Assembly: GCA_902799385.1 (NCBI GenBank)
Contig: CADCAK010000032.1
Coordinates: 1 to 36,181 of the forward strand
DNA: 36,181 nucleotides
Reading direction: 5' to 3'
From: an uncultured bacterium
GTDB taxonomy: Bacteria > Verrucomicrobiota > Kiritimatiellia > RFP12 > UBA1067
The notes below the pieces were generated by a model, which was given only the letters and a program-made list of their open reading frames with translations, was not told the origin of the DNA and ran no database searches. The translations under genes and the position numbers were made by a program. This document shows positions 7,757 through 16,817 of the stretch, one piece after another. Numbering within the stretch: position 1 is the stretch's first letter; every line of letters begins with the position of its first letter.

Positions 7757-8485
7757 TCAACTCACAAGCGTGCCTATCGTCTTGCCGCGCACGACGCCTT
7801 CGAGCGCCTTGGGGTCGAAGAAGTCGAACACGACAATCGGGATGTTGTTGTCCATGCAGAGCGCGAACGCTGCGGAGTCCATTACCTTAAGCCGCTTTTC
7901 AAGCGCCGTCTCGTACTTGAGCGAACCGTACTTCTTAGCGTTCGGGTCCTTCTTCGGGTCGGCCGTGTAGATACCATCGACCTTGGTCGCCTTGAGAAGA
8001 GCATCGGCGCCGATCTCGCTCGCCTTGAGCGCGGCCGCCGAGTCGGTCGAGAAATACGGATTGCCGGTGCCGCCGCCGAAGATCACGACGCGCCCCTTCT
8101 CAAGGTGCCTGAGTGCGCGGCGTTGTATGAAGGGCTCGGCGAGCTTCGGCATCTCTATCGCCGTCATCACGCGCGTCGGCACGCCGATCGACTCGAGCGC
8201 GTTCATCATCGCAAGCGCGTTGATAATCGTAGCGAGCATGCCCATCGAGTCGCCGGTCACGCGGTTGACGCCCTTCCCCGCGCCCGTGAGCCCGCGGAAG
8301 ATGTTGCCGCCGCCGAGGACGATGCCGACTTCGACGCCCATGGCATGGATTTTCTTGATGCGCTCGGCCATAAACGCGAGGTTCTGCGGGTCGATGCACT
8401 CGCCCGTGGACCTGTTGCCGAGCACCTCGCCGGAGAGCTTCAGGAGAATCCGGCGATACTTGACTTTGCAAGAAGATTTTTTCAC
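7757..8485 (-). CDS. pyrH: UMP kinase
   Basis: A 242-residue bacterial-type UMP kinase that phosphorylates UMP to UDP in pyrimidine nucleotide synthesis. Visible motifs are [14 protein letters not shown] at the N-terminus, [30 protein letters not shown], and [25 protein letters not shown], followed by [14 protein letters not shown]. Start choice: the longest frame begins at 8521, but the -10 box lies at 8493-8498, so that start is upstream of transcription. The GTG at 8485 is 7 bases from the -10 box and gives a family-like N-terminus ([14 protein letters not shown]). The transcript is predicted leaderless with a GTG start. Confidence 0.95.
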   Translation of the reverse strand: MKKSSCKVKYRRILLKLSGEVLGNRSTGECIDPQNLAFMAERIKKIHAMGVEVGIVLGGGNIFRGLTGAGKGVNRVTGDSMGMLATIINALAMMNALESIGVPTRVMTAIEMPKLAEPFIQRRALRHLEKGRVVIFGGGTGNPYFSTDSAAALKASEIGADALLKATKVDGIYTADPKKDPNAKKYGSLKYETALEKRLKVMDSAAFALCMDNNIPIVVFDFFDPKALEGVVRGKTIGTLVS

Positions 8486-8492
8486 GCCGTAA

Positions 8493-8505
8493 ATTATATC
8501 AAAAA
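8493..8505 (-). promoter_or_regulatory. Extended -10 promoter of pyrH-frr operon
   Basis: TTTTTGATATAAT on the minus strand, with TATAAT at 8493-8498 and TGA making an extended -10. A weak -35 candidate, TTGCCG, lies 16 bases upstream. The start codon follows after 7 bases. Confidence 0.75.
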
Positions 8506-8531
8506 TCCACTCGCTCGGCAATAGAAGCGAG

Positions 8532-8544
8532 GCCGGTTTCCGGC
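8532..8544. terminator. Small hairpin after the metallophosphatase gene
   Basis: GCCGG-TTT-CCGGC gives a 5-base-pair stem just downstream of the stop codon at 8549. No U-tract follows, so it is at best a weak or factor-assisted end of the secA operon. Confidence 0.3.
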
Positions 8545-8548
8545 GCGG

Positions 8549-9280
8549 TCACTGGCCGACCGCGAGCCGGGCGGCGAGCCGCTCGGGAAGCCCCGCGCGG
8601 CGGATGCGCCCCTGCGCGGCCTCGATGTCGTATTCGAGCCTGCGGTAGCGTATCGCACGCGCCTTCTGGTCGTAGACGACGTACGACGCGCGCGGGTCGC
8701 CGTCGCGCGGCTGACCCACGGAGCCGACGTTCACGAAGTACTTCCTGCCGATGGGCAGCGTGAAGTCCTGGGCGTCGATGCGGAACACCCCGTTCATCGA
8801 CTTCTCGTATATCATCGGGCAGTGGGTGTGGCCGTGGAAGCACACGGGCGAGAGCTGTCGCAGGAAGTTGGCCTCGGCCTGGAGATTGTCGAAGACGTAC
8901 CCGAAGTTCTCGGGCCGGTCCATGGTCGAGTGGACAAGCGACACGCCCATCTGCGTGTACGTAAAGGGGAGGTCTCTGAGCCAGGCTATCTCGTCCGCCG
9001 ATAGCTGCTTGCGCGTCCACTCGACGACCGCCGCCGCAGCCGGGTTGAAGTCGTCGAGGTTCTGGCGCGACGACACGTAGTAGTCGTGGTTGCCGACGAC
9101 GACCGGGCAGCCAAGCCCGCGCACGATGTCCATGCACTCGTGCGGGCAGGCGTTGTACCCCACGACGTCGCCAGTGCAGAGGAAGTCGGTGACGCCCTGC
9201 GCGCGGCAGTCGTCGAGCACGACGTTCAGCGCGTCGAGGTTGGCGTGTATGTCGCCGAGTATAGCGAAAAGCCTTGACAT
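8549..9280 (-). CDS. Metallophosphoesterase (calcineurin-like, YfcE/MJ0936-type)
   Basis: A 243-residue cytoplasmic phosphoesterase. The metal-binding motifs appear in order: GDIHANLDAL near residue 9, CTGDVVGYNACPHEC near 37, VVGNHDYY near 61, HSTMD, and HGHTHCPMIYE near 143. They are followed by the small-family signature NVGSVGQPRDGDPRASY. The substrate is unknown; members act on phosphodiesters or phosphoproteins. Start choice: ATG at 9280 shares a base with the ispD stop (TGATG), and the longer frame runs back into ispD. The context (after secA and ispD) does not point to a specific role. Confidence 0.9.
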   Translation of the reverse strand: MSRLFAILGDIHANLDALNVVLDDCRAQGVTDFLCTGDVVGYNACPHECMDIVRGLGCPVVVGNHDYYVSSRQNLDDFNPAAAAVVEWTRKQLSADEIAWLRDLPFTYTQMGVSLVHSTMDRPENFGYVFDNLQAEANFLRQLSPVCFHGHTHCPMIYEKSMNGVFRIDAQDFTLPIGRKYFVNVGSVGQPRDGDPRASYVVYDQKARAIRYRRLEYDIEAAQGRIRRAGLPERLAARLAVGQ

Positions 9281-9951
9281 CACTTCGCAAGCAGCGCGCT
9301 TGCCATCTGAAGATCCTCTACCGTCGTTATCTTGAAGTTCGGAGCCCTGTTCTCGTATATGCGCACCGTCTCGCCAGCGAGTTCCACCGCCTGGCAGTCG
9401 TCGGTCACATCGGCCTTGCCGAGCGCCTTGTACGCGTTGGCGAGAATCTTGAACTGGAACGCCTGCGGCGTCTGCACGGCCCACAGCTTCTCCCTGTCCT
9501 CGGTACCAGAGACTGCGGTGCCCTTCTCGACGCGCTTTACGGTGTCGGTCATGCGCCGGCCCACTGTCGCTGCGCCGACGCGCTTAGCGAGCTTGACGAC
9601 CTCGGAGACGACGTCAGGCGTGACGCAGGGGCGGGCGCCGTCGTGGACGACGACGAAGCGCGTGTCCACGTCGCATACGGCGAGCCCCGCCTGCACCGAC
9701 TCCTGACGCTTGTTGCCGCCCGGCACGATGGACACGAGCTTGGAAATGCCGAACATCCTGGCGACCGCCTTTGCGGCGACCTGCTGCTCCTTGCGGACGA
9801 CAAGGACGATGCGGTCGATGTCGGGGCACCGCTCGAACGCGAGAAGCGACCAGGCGACGACCGGCTTGTTGCCGAGGCTCAGGAAGGCCTTGTCGGTTCC
9901 GTTTCCCATCCGCTCGGACTTTCCGGCGGCCACTATTATCGCAGTCGTCAT
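9280..9951 (-). CDS. ispD: 2-C-methyl-D-erythritol 4-phosphate cytidylyltransferase
   Basis: A 223-residue enzyme of the MEP isoprenoid pathway that transfers CMP from CTP to methylerythritol phosphate. Motifs: AIIVAAGKSERMG with downstream KAFLSLGNKPV at the N-terminus (CTP loop), VVVHDGARPCV near residue 100, MTDTVKRV, WAVQTPQAFQ, and VTDDCQAVE near 172. The length is standard. The ATG at 9951 overlaps the secA stop as ATGA, so translation is coupled. The frame extends far upstream inside secA but has no family homology there. Confidence 0.95.
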   Translation of the reverse strand: MTTAIIVAAGKSERMGNGTDKAFLSLGNKPVVAWSLLAFERCPDIDRIVLVVRKEQQVAAKAVARMFGISKLVSIVPGGNKRQESVQAGLAVCDVDTRFVVVHDGARPCVTPDVVSEVVKLAKRVGAATVGRRMTDTVKRVEKGTAVSGTEDREKLWAVQTPQAFQFKILANAYKALGKADVTDDCQAVELAGETVRIYENRAPNFKITTVEDLQMASALLAK

Positions 9952-12900
9952 ACCATGTTCCTCCCGCAGCATTTCTTGAATTTCCTGCCCGAACCGCAAG
10001 GGCACGGGTCGTTGCGACCTACAACAGGTTGGACACGCGACGGCACGGCCACGGCGGGGCCTTGCGGAACCGCGGCGGCCGGCGGGCGCGACATCATCGA
10101 GGCGAACACATCGCCTATAGTCTTGGGCGCAGCCGCCTTCGCGGTCCCGGACGTGCCGGAAGCCCTCTCGCCGTCGGTCACGGTGATCTCGTCGGCATTC
10201 GTGCGAATACGCGCCGCGCCCGCCGCCGCGAGCATGCGCTGCATGCGCGACGCCGTTGCGCTCCTGAACTCGGACGTGACGACCTTGGCCTTTATCGTGG
10301 CGATGAGCGTCTCGAACATCGAGAACGCCTCTTTCTTGTATTCGACGAGCGGGTCGCGCTGGCCGTAGGCGCGCAGGTTGACGCCCTGGCGGAGATCGTC
10401 CATCGCCCTGAGGTAGTCCTGCCATTCGCGGTCGATGACCTGGAGGAACACGCCGCGCTCCATGAACGGCAGCGTATCCTGGTCCTCGCCCGCGCACTTC
10501 GCCTCGTACGCCTCCTCGACGCGCTTGTATACGAGGTCGCCGGCGAGCCCGGGCGTGCCCATGAGCGGGCGGAGCTCGTCTTCCGACACGGCCACGGGGA
10601 ACGTGACGCCGAGCCAGCTCATGAAGTCCTCGAGAGAGCCGTCCTTGGGGCTGAAGAGGTAGCGCTCGGCCTGAGCCTGGACGAGGTCGTTCGCGACGTC
10701 GAGGACGAGGGCGTGGACCGACGCAGGGTCGCCCATGAGGACCTTGCCGCGAAGCTCGTAGATGATCGTGCGCTGCTTGTTCATCACGTCGTCGTACTCG
10801 AGCGTGCGCTTGCGGACGGCGAAGTGCTGCTGCTCGACGCGGCGCTGGGCCGTCTCGACAGACTTGTTCAGCCAGCGGTGCTCCATCACCTCGCCTTCCT
10901 GGAGGCCGAGCTTCTGCATGATGCCCGAGATCCTCTGGGAGCCGAAGAGTCGCATTAGCTGGTCTTCGAGCGAGATGAAGAACTGGGACGAGCCCGGGTC
11001 GCCCTGGCGCGAGCAGCGGCCCCTGAGCTGCCGGTCGATGCGCCGCGACTCGTGGCGCTCGGAACCGATGACGTGAAGGCCGCCGACCTCGGGAACGCCC
11101 TCGCCAAGCTTGATGTCGGTGCCGCGGCCCGCCATGTTCGTCGCGATGGTCACCGCGCCGCGCTGGCCGGCGAGCGCGACGATCTCGGCTTCGCGCGCGT
11201 GGTTCTTGGCGTTCAGGACCTCGTGCGGGATGCGCGCGAGCTTGAGCATGCGAGAAAGGATCTCGGAAGTGTCGACCGTAACGGTGCCGAGCAGTATCGG
11301 CTGGCCCTTGGCGTGGCGCTCGGCGACGTCGGCGATGATCGCCTTGAACTTCTCGCGCTGGGTGCGGTAGATCTGGTCGTTGCCGTCGATGCGGTTCACC
11401 GGCTTGTTCGTCGGGATAGAGACGACGTCGAGCTTGTAAATCGACTTGAATTCGCTCGCCTCGGTCTCGGCGGTGCCCGTCATGCCGGCGAGCTTGCTGT
11501 AGAGCCTGAAGTAGTTCTGTATCGTTATCGTCGCGAGAGTCTGGGACTCCTTCTCGATCTCGACGCCCTCCTTGGCCTCGACCGCCTGGTGCAGGCCGTC
11601 GGACCAGCGGCGCCCGGGAAGGACGCGCCCGGTGAACTCGTCGACGATGTAGACGTGGTTTTCCTGCACAACGTAGTCGACGTCGCGCTCGTAAAGGCAG
11701 TAGGCGCGGAGAAGCTGGTCAACGACGTGCACGCGGTCGGACTTCTCGACGAACGCAGACTGCGTGTCGCGGCGGCGTTCGAGGCGCTCCTGCTCGGTGA
11801 GCGAGGAGTCGCCGTCAATGGCGCTCATCTCGGCCGCGAGGTCGGGCAGGACGAAGAGCTTGGGGTCCTCGGGGCAGATCTTCTCGCAGCCCTTGTCGGT
11901 GAGCGAGACTTCGCGCGTCCTCTCGTCAATCGTGAAGTAGAGCTCGCCCCTGAGCTCGCGCGCGTGCTCCTTGCGCATCTCGGAGAGCATCTGCAGCTCG
12001 ACGTCCTCGTGCATCTTGCGGACATCGGCGTCCTCGAGGAGGTGCATTAGCTGCTTGTGCTTCGGCATCGAGTGGTAGACCTGGTAGATCTTGTCCTTCA
12101 CGAGCTCGACGTCGCCCGACGCAAGCGCCTTCTTTGCCTCCTGGATGAAGTCGTTGCACTGGGCGGTCTGGACGCGCACGATCGACGAGACGAGGGGGTT
12201 GAGGTTCTGGTAGATGTGCGAGGTCGAGAGCGTCGCGGGGCCGGAGATGATGAGCGGCGTCCTCGCCTCGTCGATGAGGATCGAGTCCACCTCGTCTACG
12301 ATCGCGAAGTTGTGGCCGTTCTGCACGACGTCCTCGGGCCGCTGGGCCATGCCGTTGTCGCGGAGGTAGTCGAAGCCGAACTCGCTATTGGTGCCGTAGG
12401 TGATGTCGCAGGCGTACTGGGCGCGGCGCTCCTCGGAATCCATCGAGTTCTGGATGCAGCCGACGGTGAGGCCAAGGAACTTGTAGAGGTGGCCCATCCA
12501 CGTCGCGTCGCGTCGCGCGAGGTAGTCGTTGACGGTGACGAGCTGGACGTTCTTCCCCGAAAGCGCGTTCAGGTAGAGCGGCAGGGTCGCCACGAGCGTC
12601 TTGCCTTCGCCCGTCTGCATTTCGGAGATGTTGCCGCGATGAAGGACGATGCCGCCGATCAGCTGGACATCGAAAGGAACCATGTTCCACGTAAGCTGGT
12701 GACCGCAGACCTCGGCGGTCGTGCCGCACAGGTGGCGGCAGGCGTTCTTCACAAGCGCGAACGCCTCAGGAAGGATGTGGTCCAGCGTCTCGCCCTTCGC
12801 AATGCGGTCCTTGAACTCCTGGGTCATGCGCGGATAGTCCTCGTCCGCGAAATTCCTGGCCTGGTATTCCTCTTCGATGCGGTTGATCTCACGGACAATC

Positions 12901-12962
12901 GGCCAGAGCCTTTTAAGCTCCCGATCGTTCTTTGTGCCAAACAAAAACTTCAAAATGTTCAT
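9948..12962 (-). CDS. secA: Preprotein translocase ATPase SecA
   Basis: A 1004-residue motor ATPase that drives proteins through SecYEG. Visible elements: Walker A MQTGEGKTLVA near residue 110, NDYLARRDA, YGTNSEFGFDYLRDN, the DEVD-containing IVDEVDSILIDEARTPLIISG region, MTGTAETE, ATNMAGRGTDIKL, SRRIDRQLRGRCSRQGD, and a C-terminal zinc motif CPCGSGRKFKKCCG (SEC-C). Start choice: MNILKFLFG at 12962, with GGGGGAG just before it and the -10 box 10 bases away. The longer frame to 13046 starts upstream of the promoter. It heads an operon with ispD and a metallophosphatase. Confidence 0.97.
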   Translation of the reverse strand: MNILKFLFGTKNDRELKRLWPIVREINRIEEEYQARNFADEDYPRMTQEFKDRIAKGETLDHILPEAFALVKNACRHLCGTTAEVCGHQLTWNMVPFDVQLIGGIVLHRGNISEMQTGEGKTLVATLPLYLNALSGKNVQLVTVNDYLARRDATWMGHLYKFLGLTVGCIQNSMDSEERRAQYACDITYGTNSEFGFDYLRDNGMAQRPEDVVQNGHNFAIVDEVDSILIDEARTPLIISGPATLSTSHIYQNLNPLVSSIVRVQTAQCNDFIQEAKKALASGDVELVKDKIYQVYHSMPKHKQLMHLLEDADVRKMHEDVELQMLSEMRKEHARELRGELYFTIDERTREVSLTDKGCEKICPEDPKLFVLPDLAAEMSAIDGDSSLTEQERLERRRDTQSAFVEKSDRVHVVDQLLRAYCLYERDVDYVVQENHVYIVDEFTGRVLPGRRWSDGLHQAVEAKEGVEIEKESQTLATITIQNYFRLYSKLAGMTGTAETEASEFKSIYKLDVVSIPTNKPVNRIDGNDQIYRTQREKFKAIIADVAERHAKGQPILLGTVTVDTSEILSRMLKLARIPHEVLNAKNHAREAEIVALAGQRGAVTIATNMAGRGTDIKLGEGVPEVGGLHVIGSERHESRRIDRQLRGRCSRQGDPGSSQFFISLEDQLMRLFGSQRISGIMQKLGLQEGEVMEHRWLNKSVETAQRRVEQQHFAVRKRTLEYDDVMNKQRTIIYELRGKVLMGDPASVHALVLDVANDLVQAQAERYLFSPKDGSLEDFMSWLGVTFPVAVSEDELRPLMGTPGLAGDLVYKRVEEAYEAKCAGEDQDTLPFMERGVFLQVIDREWQDYLRAMDDLRQGVNLRAYGQRDPLVEYKKEAFSMFETLIATIKAKVVTSEFRSATASRMQRMLAAAGAARIRTNADEITVTDGERASGTSGTAKAAAPKTIGDVFASMMSRPPAAAVPQGPAVAVPSRVQPVVGRNDPCPCGSGRKFKKCCGRNMV

Positions 12963-12972
12963 ACTCCCCCGT

Positions 12973-12985
12973 ATTATACCAAAAA
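12973..12985 (-). promoter_or_regulatory. Extended -10 promoter TTTTTGGTATAAT of secA operon
   Basis: TATAAT at 12973-12978, preceded by TTTTTGG. It ends 10 bases before the secA ATG, leaving a leader of only about 3-4 bases. No -35 box is evident. Confidence 0.75.
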
Positions 12986-13042
12986 TTTCGGCGTAGCGGG
13001 GGCGCAAATTGCCGCGCATGGCAGGCGCGGCCTCGCCGCGAC

Positions 13043-13832
13043 TCATCTCTCCAGCTTGACGACGACTGCAATCGGGTTGTGGTCGGACGTGACGGCGTCA
13101 GGCGTGATATGCGCATCAACAACCCTGGCCCTTGCCGCATGAAGGGAATCGACCGCGATGTAGTCGATGCAAAAGTCGCCGTTCTTCTCCCCCTCCTTGA
13201 AGCTGTCTGGCGCAGCGCTCTTGGCGCCATGAAACGTGCGGCACCGCTCATTTGAGAGGACCGTCATGAAGCCCTTCATTGCCGCGAGAGTCCTCGACTT
13301 CGGCGTGTCGTTCCAGTCGCCTGTAAGGATGACGGGCTTTTCCCTGGCATGTTCCGCGACAAATCCACGTATGGTTTCAACCGCTTCCAGGCGGTTGTCC
13401 ACCGTGAGGGGAAGGTGGGTCGTTCCGAACCAGAAGTCCCCGAACTCGCACATGAGTAGCACGCGCGGCTCCTTGTCGGGAATGGGAATGCGCACAACGG
13501 AAAGCGGCTTCTCGCGCGACAGGACTGCGTTGCCGTAGCTGCCGCCCTGAAGCGGTATCGTTGCCCGAACGCTTCACAAGGCAATCTACTTCGTTCAACC
13601 CAACGAAGTCTGATCTCTCGCGGACTATCGCGTCGGCGACCCGCTGCACGTCCACATTGCCGTCCATGCCCTTGCAATGGCGGATGTTGTAGCTCATCAG
13701 GCGCAGTTCGCAAGGCCCGCCGGAAGCCTCAGAAGACGTGCATCCCACAACCGTGACGCCGAATCCCGCAACGGCGAATGCAGCCGTAAGGAAGAATATG
13801 GCCGGTCCAACACTAAATCCCGCGTTTCTCAT
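13043..13832 (-). pseudogene. Endonuclease/exonuclease/phosphatase family lipoprotein, disrupted by internal deletion
   Basis: The N-terminal half, in one frame, starts at an ATG preceded by AAGGAG. It has a signal peptide with lipobox VVGC, then LMSYNIRHCKG and FVGLNEVDCLVKRSGN. The C-terminal half continues in another frame: TIPLQGGSYGNAVLSREKPL, then TGDWND, CIDYIAVD and TSDHNPIAVVV. Family members carry about 20 residues (D-Q-x-x-x-L-x-x-x-T-G-M type) between K-R-S-G and the I-P-L-Q-G-G segment. These are absent here, and the frame shifts at about 13555-13565. Metal and catalytic residues survive on both sides. A recent loss-of-function deletion is the simplest reading; an assembly error is the alternative. 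An in-frame ATG at 13859, overlapping the upstream stop, is another possible start. Confidence 0.8.
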
Positions 13833-13858
13833 TTTCCAATCCACTCCTTGCGCCACCA

Positions 13859-14701
13859 TCAGACGCCCGAATAGCAGACGAACCCGCCGTCGACTGGCAG
13901 CGTCACGCCGGTGATGAACGATGCCTCGTCCGAAATGAGGAACCTCGCCGCGCCGTGCAGGTCGCTCGGCTGCCCGAACTTACGCATCGGAGTCTTGGCG
14001 ATCACCTTGTTGCCTCGCGCGGTGAGGGTCATGCCGTCCTTCTCCAGCATCAGGAACCTGTTCTGGTTAGTGATGAAGAAGCCCGGCGCGAGCGCGTTCA
14101 CCCTCACTCCCATCGGCGCAAGGTGCGTCGCGAGGAACTTGGTGAAGTTCATGATGCCGGCCTTAGCCGCGCCATAGGCCGCCACCTTGGTCATGGGCTG
14201 GTAGGCCGCCATCGAGCAGAAGTTGAGCACGGCCCCGCCTCGCTTCAGCATCTCCCTGCAGAACACCTGGCACGGAAGCACCGTTCCGATCAGGTTCAGC
14301 TTGTTCACGAACTCGAAGCCTTCCGCCGTAAGGCCAAAGAACGTGTCCTCGAGCTTGGACGCCTTGGTCATCTGCTCGTCGGGGCACGTCCCCTTCGGGT
14401 GGTTGCCGCCCGCGCCATTGACTAGGACGTCGATGCGCCGCCACTTCTTGAGTATCGCGGCCTTCGCCTTTTCGAGCGACTCCTTGTCCAGCACGTTCGC
14501 CTCGACCGCAAGAGTCTCCTTCAGGCCCTTCTTCGCGAGCTTCGCGCAGAAGCCGCGCGCAACGTCGCCCCTAAGGTCGAGGACCGCCACCTTTGCGCCG
14601 TGCCTGAGCAAGTCCTCGGTCAGCGACGAGCATAGCACACCCGCCGCGCCCGTGCACACTATGACCTTGCCCTTGATTCCTTTGTCGTTTGCCAGTTTCA
14701 T
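13859..14701 (-). CDS. SDR family oxidoreductase, D-mannonate oxidoreductase (fructuronate reductase) type
   Basis: A 280-residue short-chain dehydrogenase. The cofactor loop is VIVCTGAAGVLCSSL near residue 14, with VLVNGAGGNHP in place of the usual N-N-A-G. The catalytic Ser is in NFCSMAAYQP, followed by Tyr and Lys in AAYGAAKAGIMNF. The C-terminus FITGVTLPVDGGF is typical of the family. AAGGAG lies 6 bases before the ATG at 14701; the longer frame upstream lies inside uxuA. Placement directly after uxuA makes reduction of fructuronate to D-mannonate (or the reverse) the likely reaction, replacing the unrelated UxuB. The substrate is inferred from context. Confidence 0.88.
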   Translation of the reverse strand: MKLANDKGIKGKVIVCTGAAGVLCSSLTEDLLRHGAKVAVLDLRGDVARGFCAKLAKKGLKETLAVEANVLDKESLEKAKAAILKKWRRIDVLVNGAGGNHPKGTCPDEQMTKASKLEDTFFGLTAEGFEFVNKLNLIGTVLPCQVFCREMLKRGGAVLNFCSMAAYQPMTKVAAYGAAKAGIMNFTKFLATHLAPMGVRVNALAPGFFITNQNRFLMLEKDGMTLTARGNKVIAKTPMRKFGQPSDLHGAARFLISDEASFITGVTLPVDGGFVCYSGV

Positions 14702-14720
14702 CCAACTCTCCTTTCCGTTG

Positions 14721-15890
14721 TCAAAGTCCCCTGTTGCGGAACTTGAGGCCGATCTCGAGTCCGCGAAGTTCGGCGAGCCCGATGAGCCTTCCGCCGTAGC
14801 TGTAGCCGCAGTAGCATTTGCGGCCCTTGTCGATTTCAAGGAAGCGCCCGTGGTCGGGGCGCACCACGATCTTCTCTCCGCGCCGCTTCTCCTCCTTCAG
14901 GAACTCGAGGAACAGCGCGGGGATGTCGGTCTGTCCGCAAAGATGGCACTGCGACTCGTGGAACACCTTGTCGTCGGTGTATTCGAGGTTCCTGAAGTGG
15001 CAGAAGTACACCCGCTTGCCGAACTTCTTCATTATCTCGACGGCGTCGTTCCCCGGGTCACCGCCCAGTGAGCCCGTGCAGAGCGTGAGGCCGACGTGCT
15101 TCGAGGGACATCTCCTGTACATCTCGGCGATGTCCTTCGCGTTGGAGAGTATGCGCGGCAGACCGAATATCGGGTGGGGCGGGTCGTCGGGATGGATGCA
15201 CATGTCGACGCCCGTCTCATCAAGCACCGGCGATATCTCGTTGAGGAACCAGTACATGTTCTCGCGGAGCTTCCTGTCGTCTATCCCCTCGTACGTCTTG
15301 AGCTGGGCGAGGAACTCCCCTGGCGTCAGGTCGTCCACCGTTCCCGGAAGCCCGCACAGGACGGCGTCGGCTACGCGCTTCTTCTCCTTCGGCGATAGCC
15401 TCTTCCAAAGCACGGCCGCGCGCTTGCGCGTCTTCGCGTCGTACTCCTTCTCCGCGCCCGGACGCTTCAGGTAGAACATGTCGAAACAGGCGAGCTCGTA
15501 CTCGTTGTACTCAAGGCACGTCGAGCCGTCCGGCAGCGCATACTCCAGGTTCGAGCGCGTCCAGTCGAGGACGGGCATGAAGTTGTAGCAGACGGTCTTT
15601 ATGCCGCACTTCGCGAGGTTCCTCAAGGTCTGCTTGTAGTTGGCGACGTACTTCATGAAGTCGCCCGTGCGCTTCTTGATGTCCTCGTGTACCGGCACGG
15701 ACTCCACGACGCTCCACGTCATCCCCGCGTCCTTCACCTTCCTCTGCCGCGCCCTAATCTCGGCGACTGGCCACACTTCGCCCGGCTTGCGCTCATATAG
15801 GGCCGCCACGACGTCGGTCACGCCCGCCTGCCTGATTTCCCTGAGGGTGATCGCGTCAGCGTCACCGTACCATCTCCATCCCTGCTTCAT
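14721..15890 (-). CDS. uxuA: Mannonate dehydratase
   Basis: A 389-residue enzyme that dehydrates D-mannonate to 2-keto-3-deoxygluconate in hexuronate breakdown. The N-terminus MKQGWRWYGDADAITLREIRQAG and the segments WSVVESVPVHEDIKKRTG, YNFMPVLDWTRSNL, MCIHPDDPPHPIFGLPRI, LTLCTGSLGG, YFCHFRNLEYT and VVRPDHGRFLEIDKGRKC match the UxuA family over its whole length (about 390). AAAGG lies about 10 bases before the ATG. The stop of a 12-codon leader ORF overlaps the start as ATGA. The operon continues with the SDR and a broken phosphatase-family gene. Confidence 0.96.
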   Translation of the reverse strand: MKQGWRWYGDADAITLREIRQAGVTDVVAALYERKPGEVWPVAEIRARQRKVKDAGMTWSVVESVPVHEDIKKRTGDFMKYVANYKQTLRNLAKCGIKTVCYNFMPVLDWTRSNLEYALPDGSTCLEYNEYELACFDMFYLKRPGAEKEYDAKTRKRAAVLWKRLSPKEKKRVADAVLCGLPGTVDDLTPGEFLAQLKTYEGIDDRKLRENMYWFLNEISPVLDETGVDMCIHPDDPPHPIFGLPRILSNAKDIAEMYRRCPSKHVGLTLCTGSLGGDPGNDAVEIMKKFGKRVYFCHFRNLEYTDDKVFHESQCHLCGQTDIPALFLEFLKEEKRRGEKIVVRPDHGRFLEIDKGRKCYCGYSYGGRLIGLAELRGLEIGLKFRNRGL

Positions 15891-15925
15891 GAAAGAACGG
15901 CCTTTCTATATTTTGCGACAAGCAT
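15887..15925 (-). CDS. Putative 12-residue leader ORF upstream of uxuA
   Basis: An ATG at 15925 starts a short frame, MLVAKYRKAVLS, whose TGA overlaps the uxuA ATG as ATGA. GGAGTGGAG lies just upstream, so ribosomes could load here and pass to uxuA by coupling. It lies entirely in the roughly 49-base leader between the uxuA promoter and gene. It may be chance; no regulatory codon cluster is seen. Confidence 0.35.
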   Translation of the reverse strand: MLVAKYRKAVLS

Positions 15926-15945
15926 CTTCTCCACTCCTGCCGCCT

Positions 15946-15975
15946 ATTGTATCACTTCCGACATGCATAAGTCAA
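15946..15975 (-). promoter_or_regulatory. Sigma-70 promoter of uxuA operon
   Basis: TTGACT (complement of 15970-15975), an 18-base spacer, then TACAAT (complement of 15946-15951) with an upstream TGA that makes it an extended -10. The expected start point near 15939 leaves a leader of about 49 bases. Confidence 0.75.
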
Positions 15976-15998
15976 TGCCGCCCTTGAAAATCCAGCGG

Positions 15999-16817
15999 TT
16001 ATAACCGCATTACTTCACATTGGCTTCGCCTAGTTCGCCCACCAGCCAGGGGGGACCTGGTTATTGAGATAGCCTCGAGATAGTTGTCAACCTTCATGTC
16101 GGTGCCGACCAAGCGCAGAGAGCGCTGGAACGAGACACCATGCGAGACGGGCGAGCCCCATGCGGCGTGGGCGGACGACATGTACATCAGCTCCCAATCC
16201 TTGCCCAGCAGATGATGCCACGTCGTCTCTATGAAGCCGAAGCAACCATTCGCCACGAGGTGGTCGGCCATTAGCTTCATGGCGTTGTAGTTCATCCACG
16301 GGCAGCCGGCCACAGTGAAGCCCTTCTCCTTGAAGTACCCCATCGTGGGCCAGTTCTTGCGCGACTCCTTCATGTTGCCGTAGGAATACTGCCAGTCGCA
16401 GATCACTATGTCCTTCGGAAGCAAGTCGAGGATCGCGGCGGTCGTCTCGTTCCCGAACTTGACAAAGTCCTTCCAGCGCGGGTCGGATTTGTCAAGTAGC
16501 ATGTCGTGCCACATCATCGCCCTAGCGCCCCGAGACCTGACAAATTCGGCAAGTCCAGCGAAGTGCTTCAGCGCCAGATCTCCGAAAGGCACCCTTGCAC
16601 ACGCAGGGCAGGACTGGGCGCCGAACGCCTCGTCGCATCCGATGTGGAAGAACGGGGGGGTCCCGAAGTTCTCGTGCAGCTCCGCGATCATCTCCCTGAG
16701 GACGCGCTGTGCCTCGGGATTGGATATGCACCAGCACCATCCGCCCGGCTCGAAAAGCGGCGCGTAGTCGCCGTACCATTCCTTCAGGTGAGACGCAAGC
16801 CACTTGGTGGGCGTCAA
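15999..16817 (-). pseudogene. GH20-like beta-N-acetylhexosaminidase fragment
   Basis: An open frame of 272 codons with no ATG at its head; the first possible start is a TTG overlapping the lpxB stop. Residues 30-80 read CWCISNPEAQRVLREMIAEL and FFHIGCDEAFGAQSCPACAR. This is the catalytic H-x-G-x-D-E region of GH20-like hexosaminidases, followed by RARAMMWHDML-like TIM-barrel sequence. The N-terminal domain and first barrel strands are missing, and the last 25 residues (after NYLEA) look unrelated, so it appears cut at both ends. A complete short relative with an unusual start cannot be fully excluded. Confidence 0.65.

Noticed and set aside
8486..8521. Upstream extension of pyrH to 8521
   Set aside because: It would place the start codon upstream of the -10 box and adds residues not found in UMP kinases.
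12057..13142. Plus-strand open frame across the secA start region
   Set aside because: Antisense of secA; no family resemblance.
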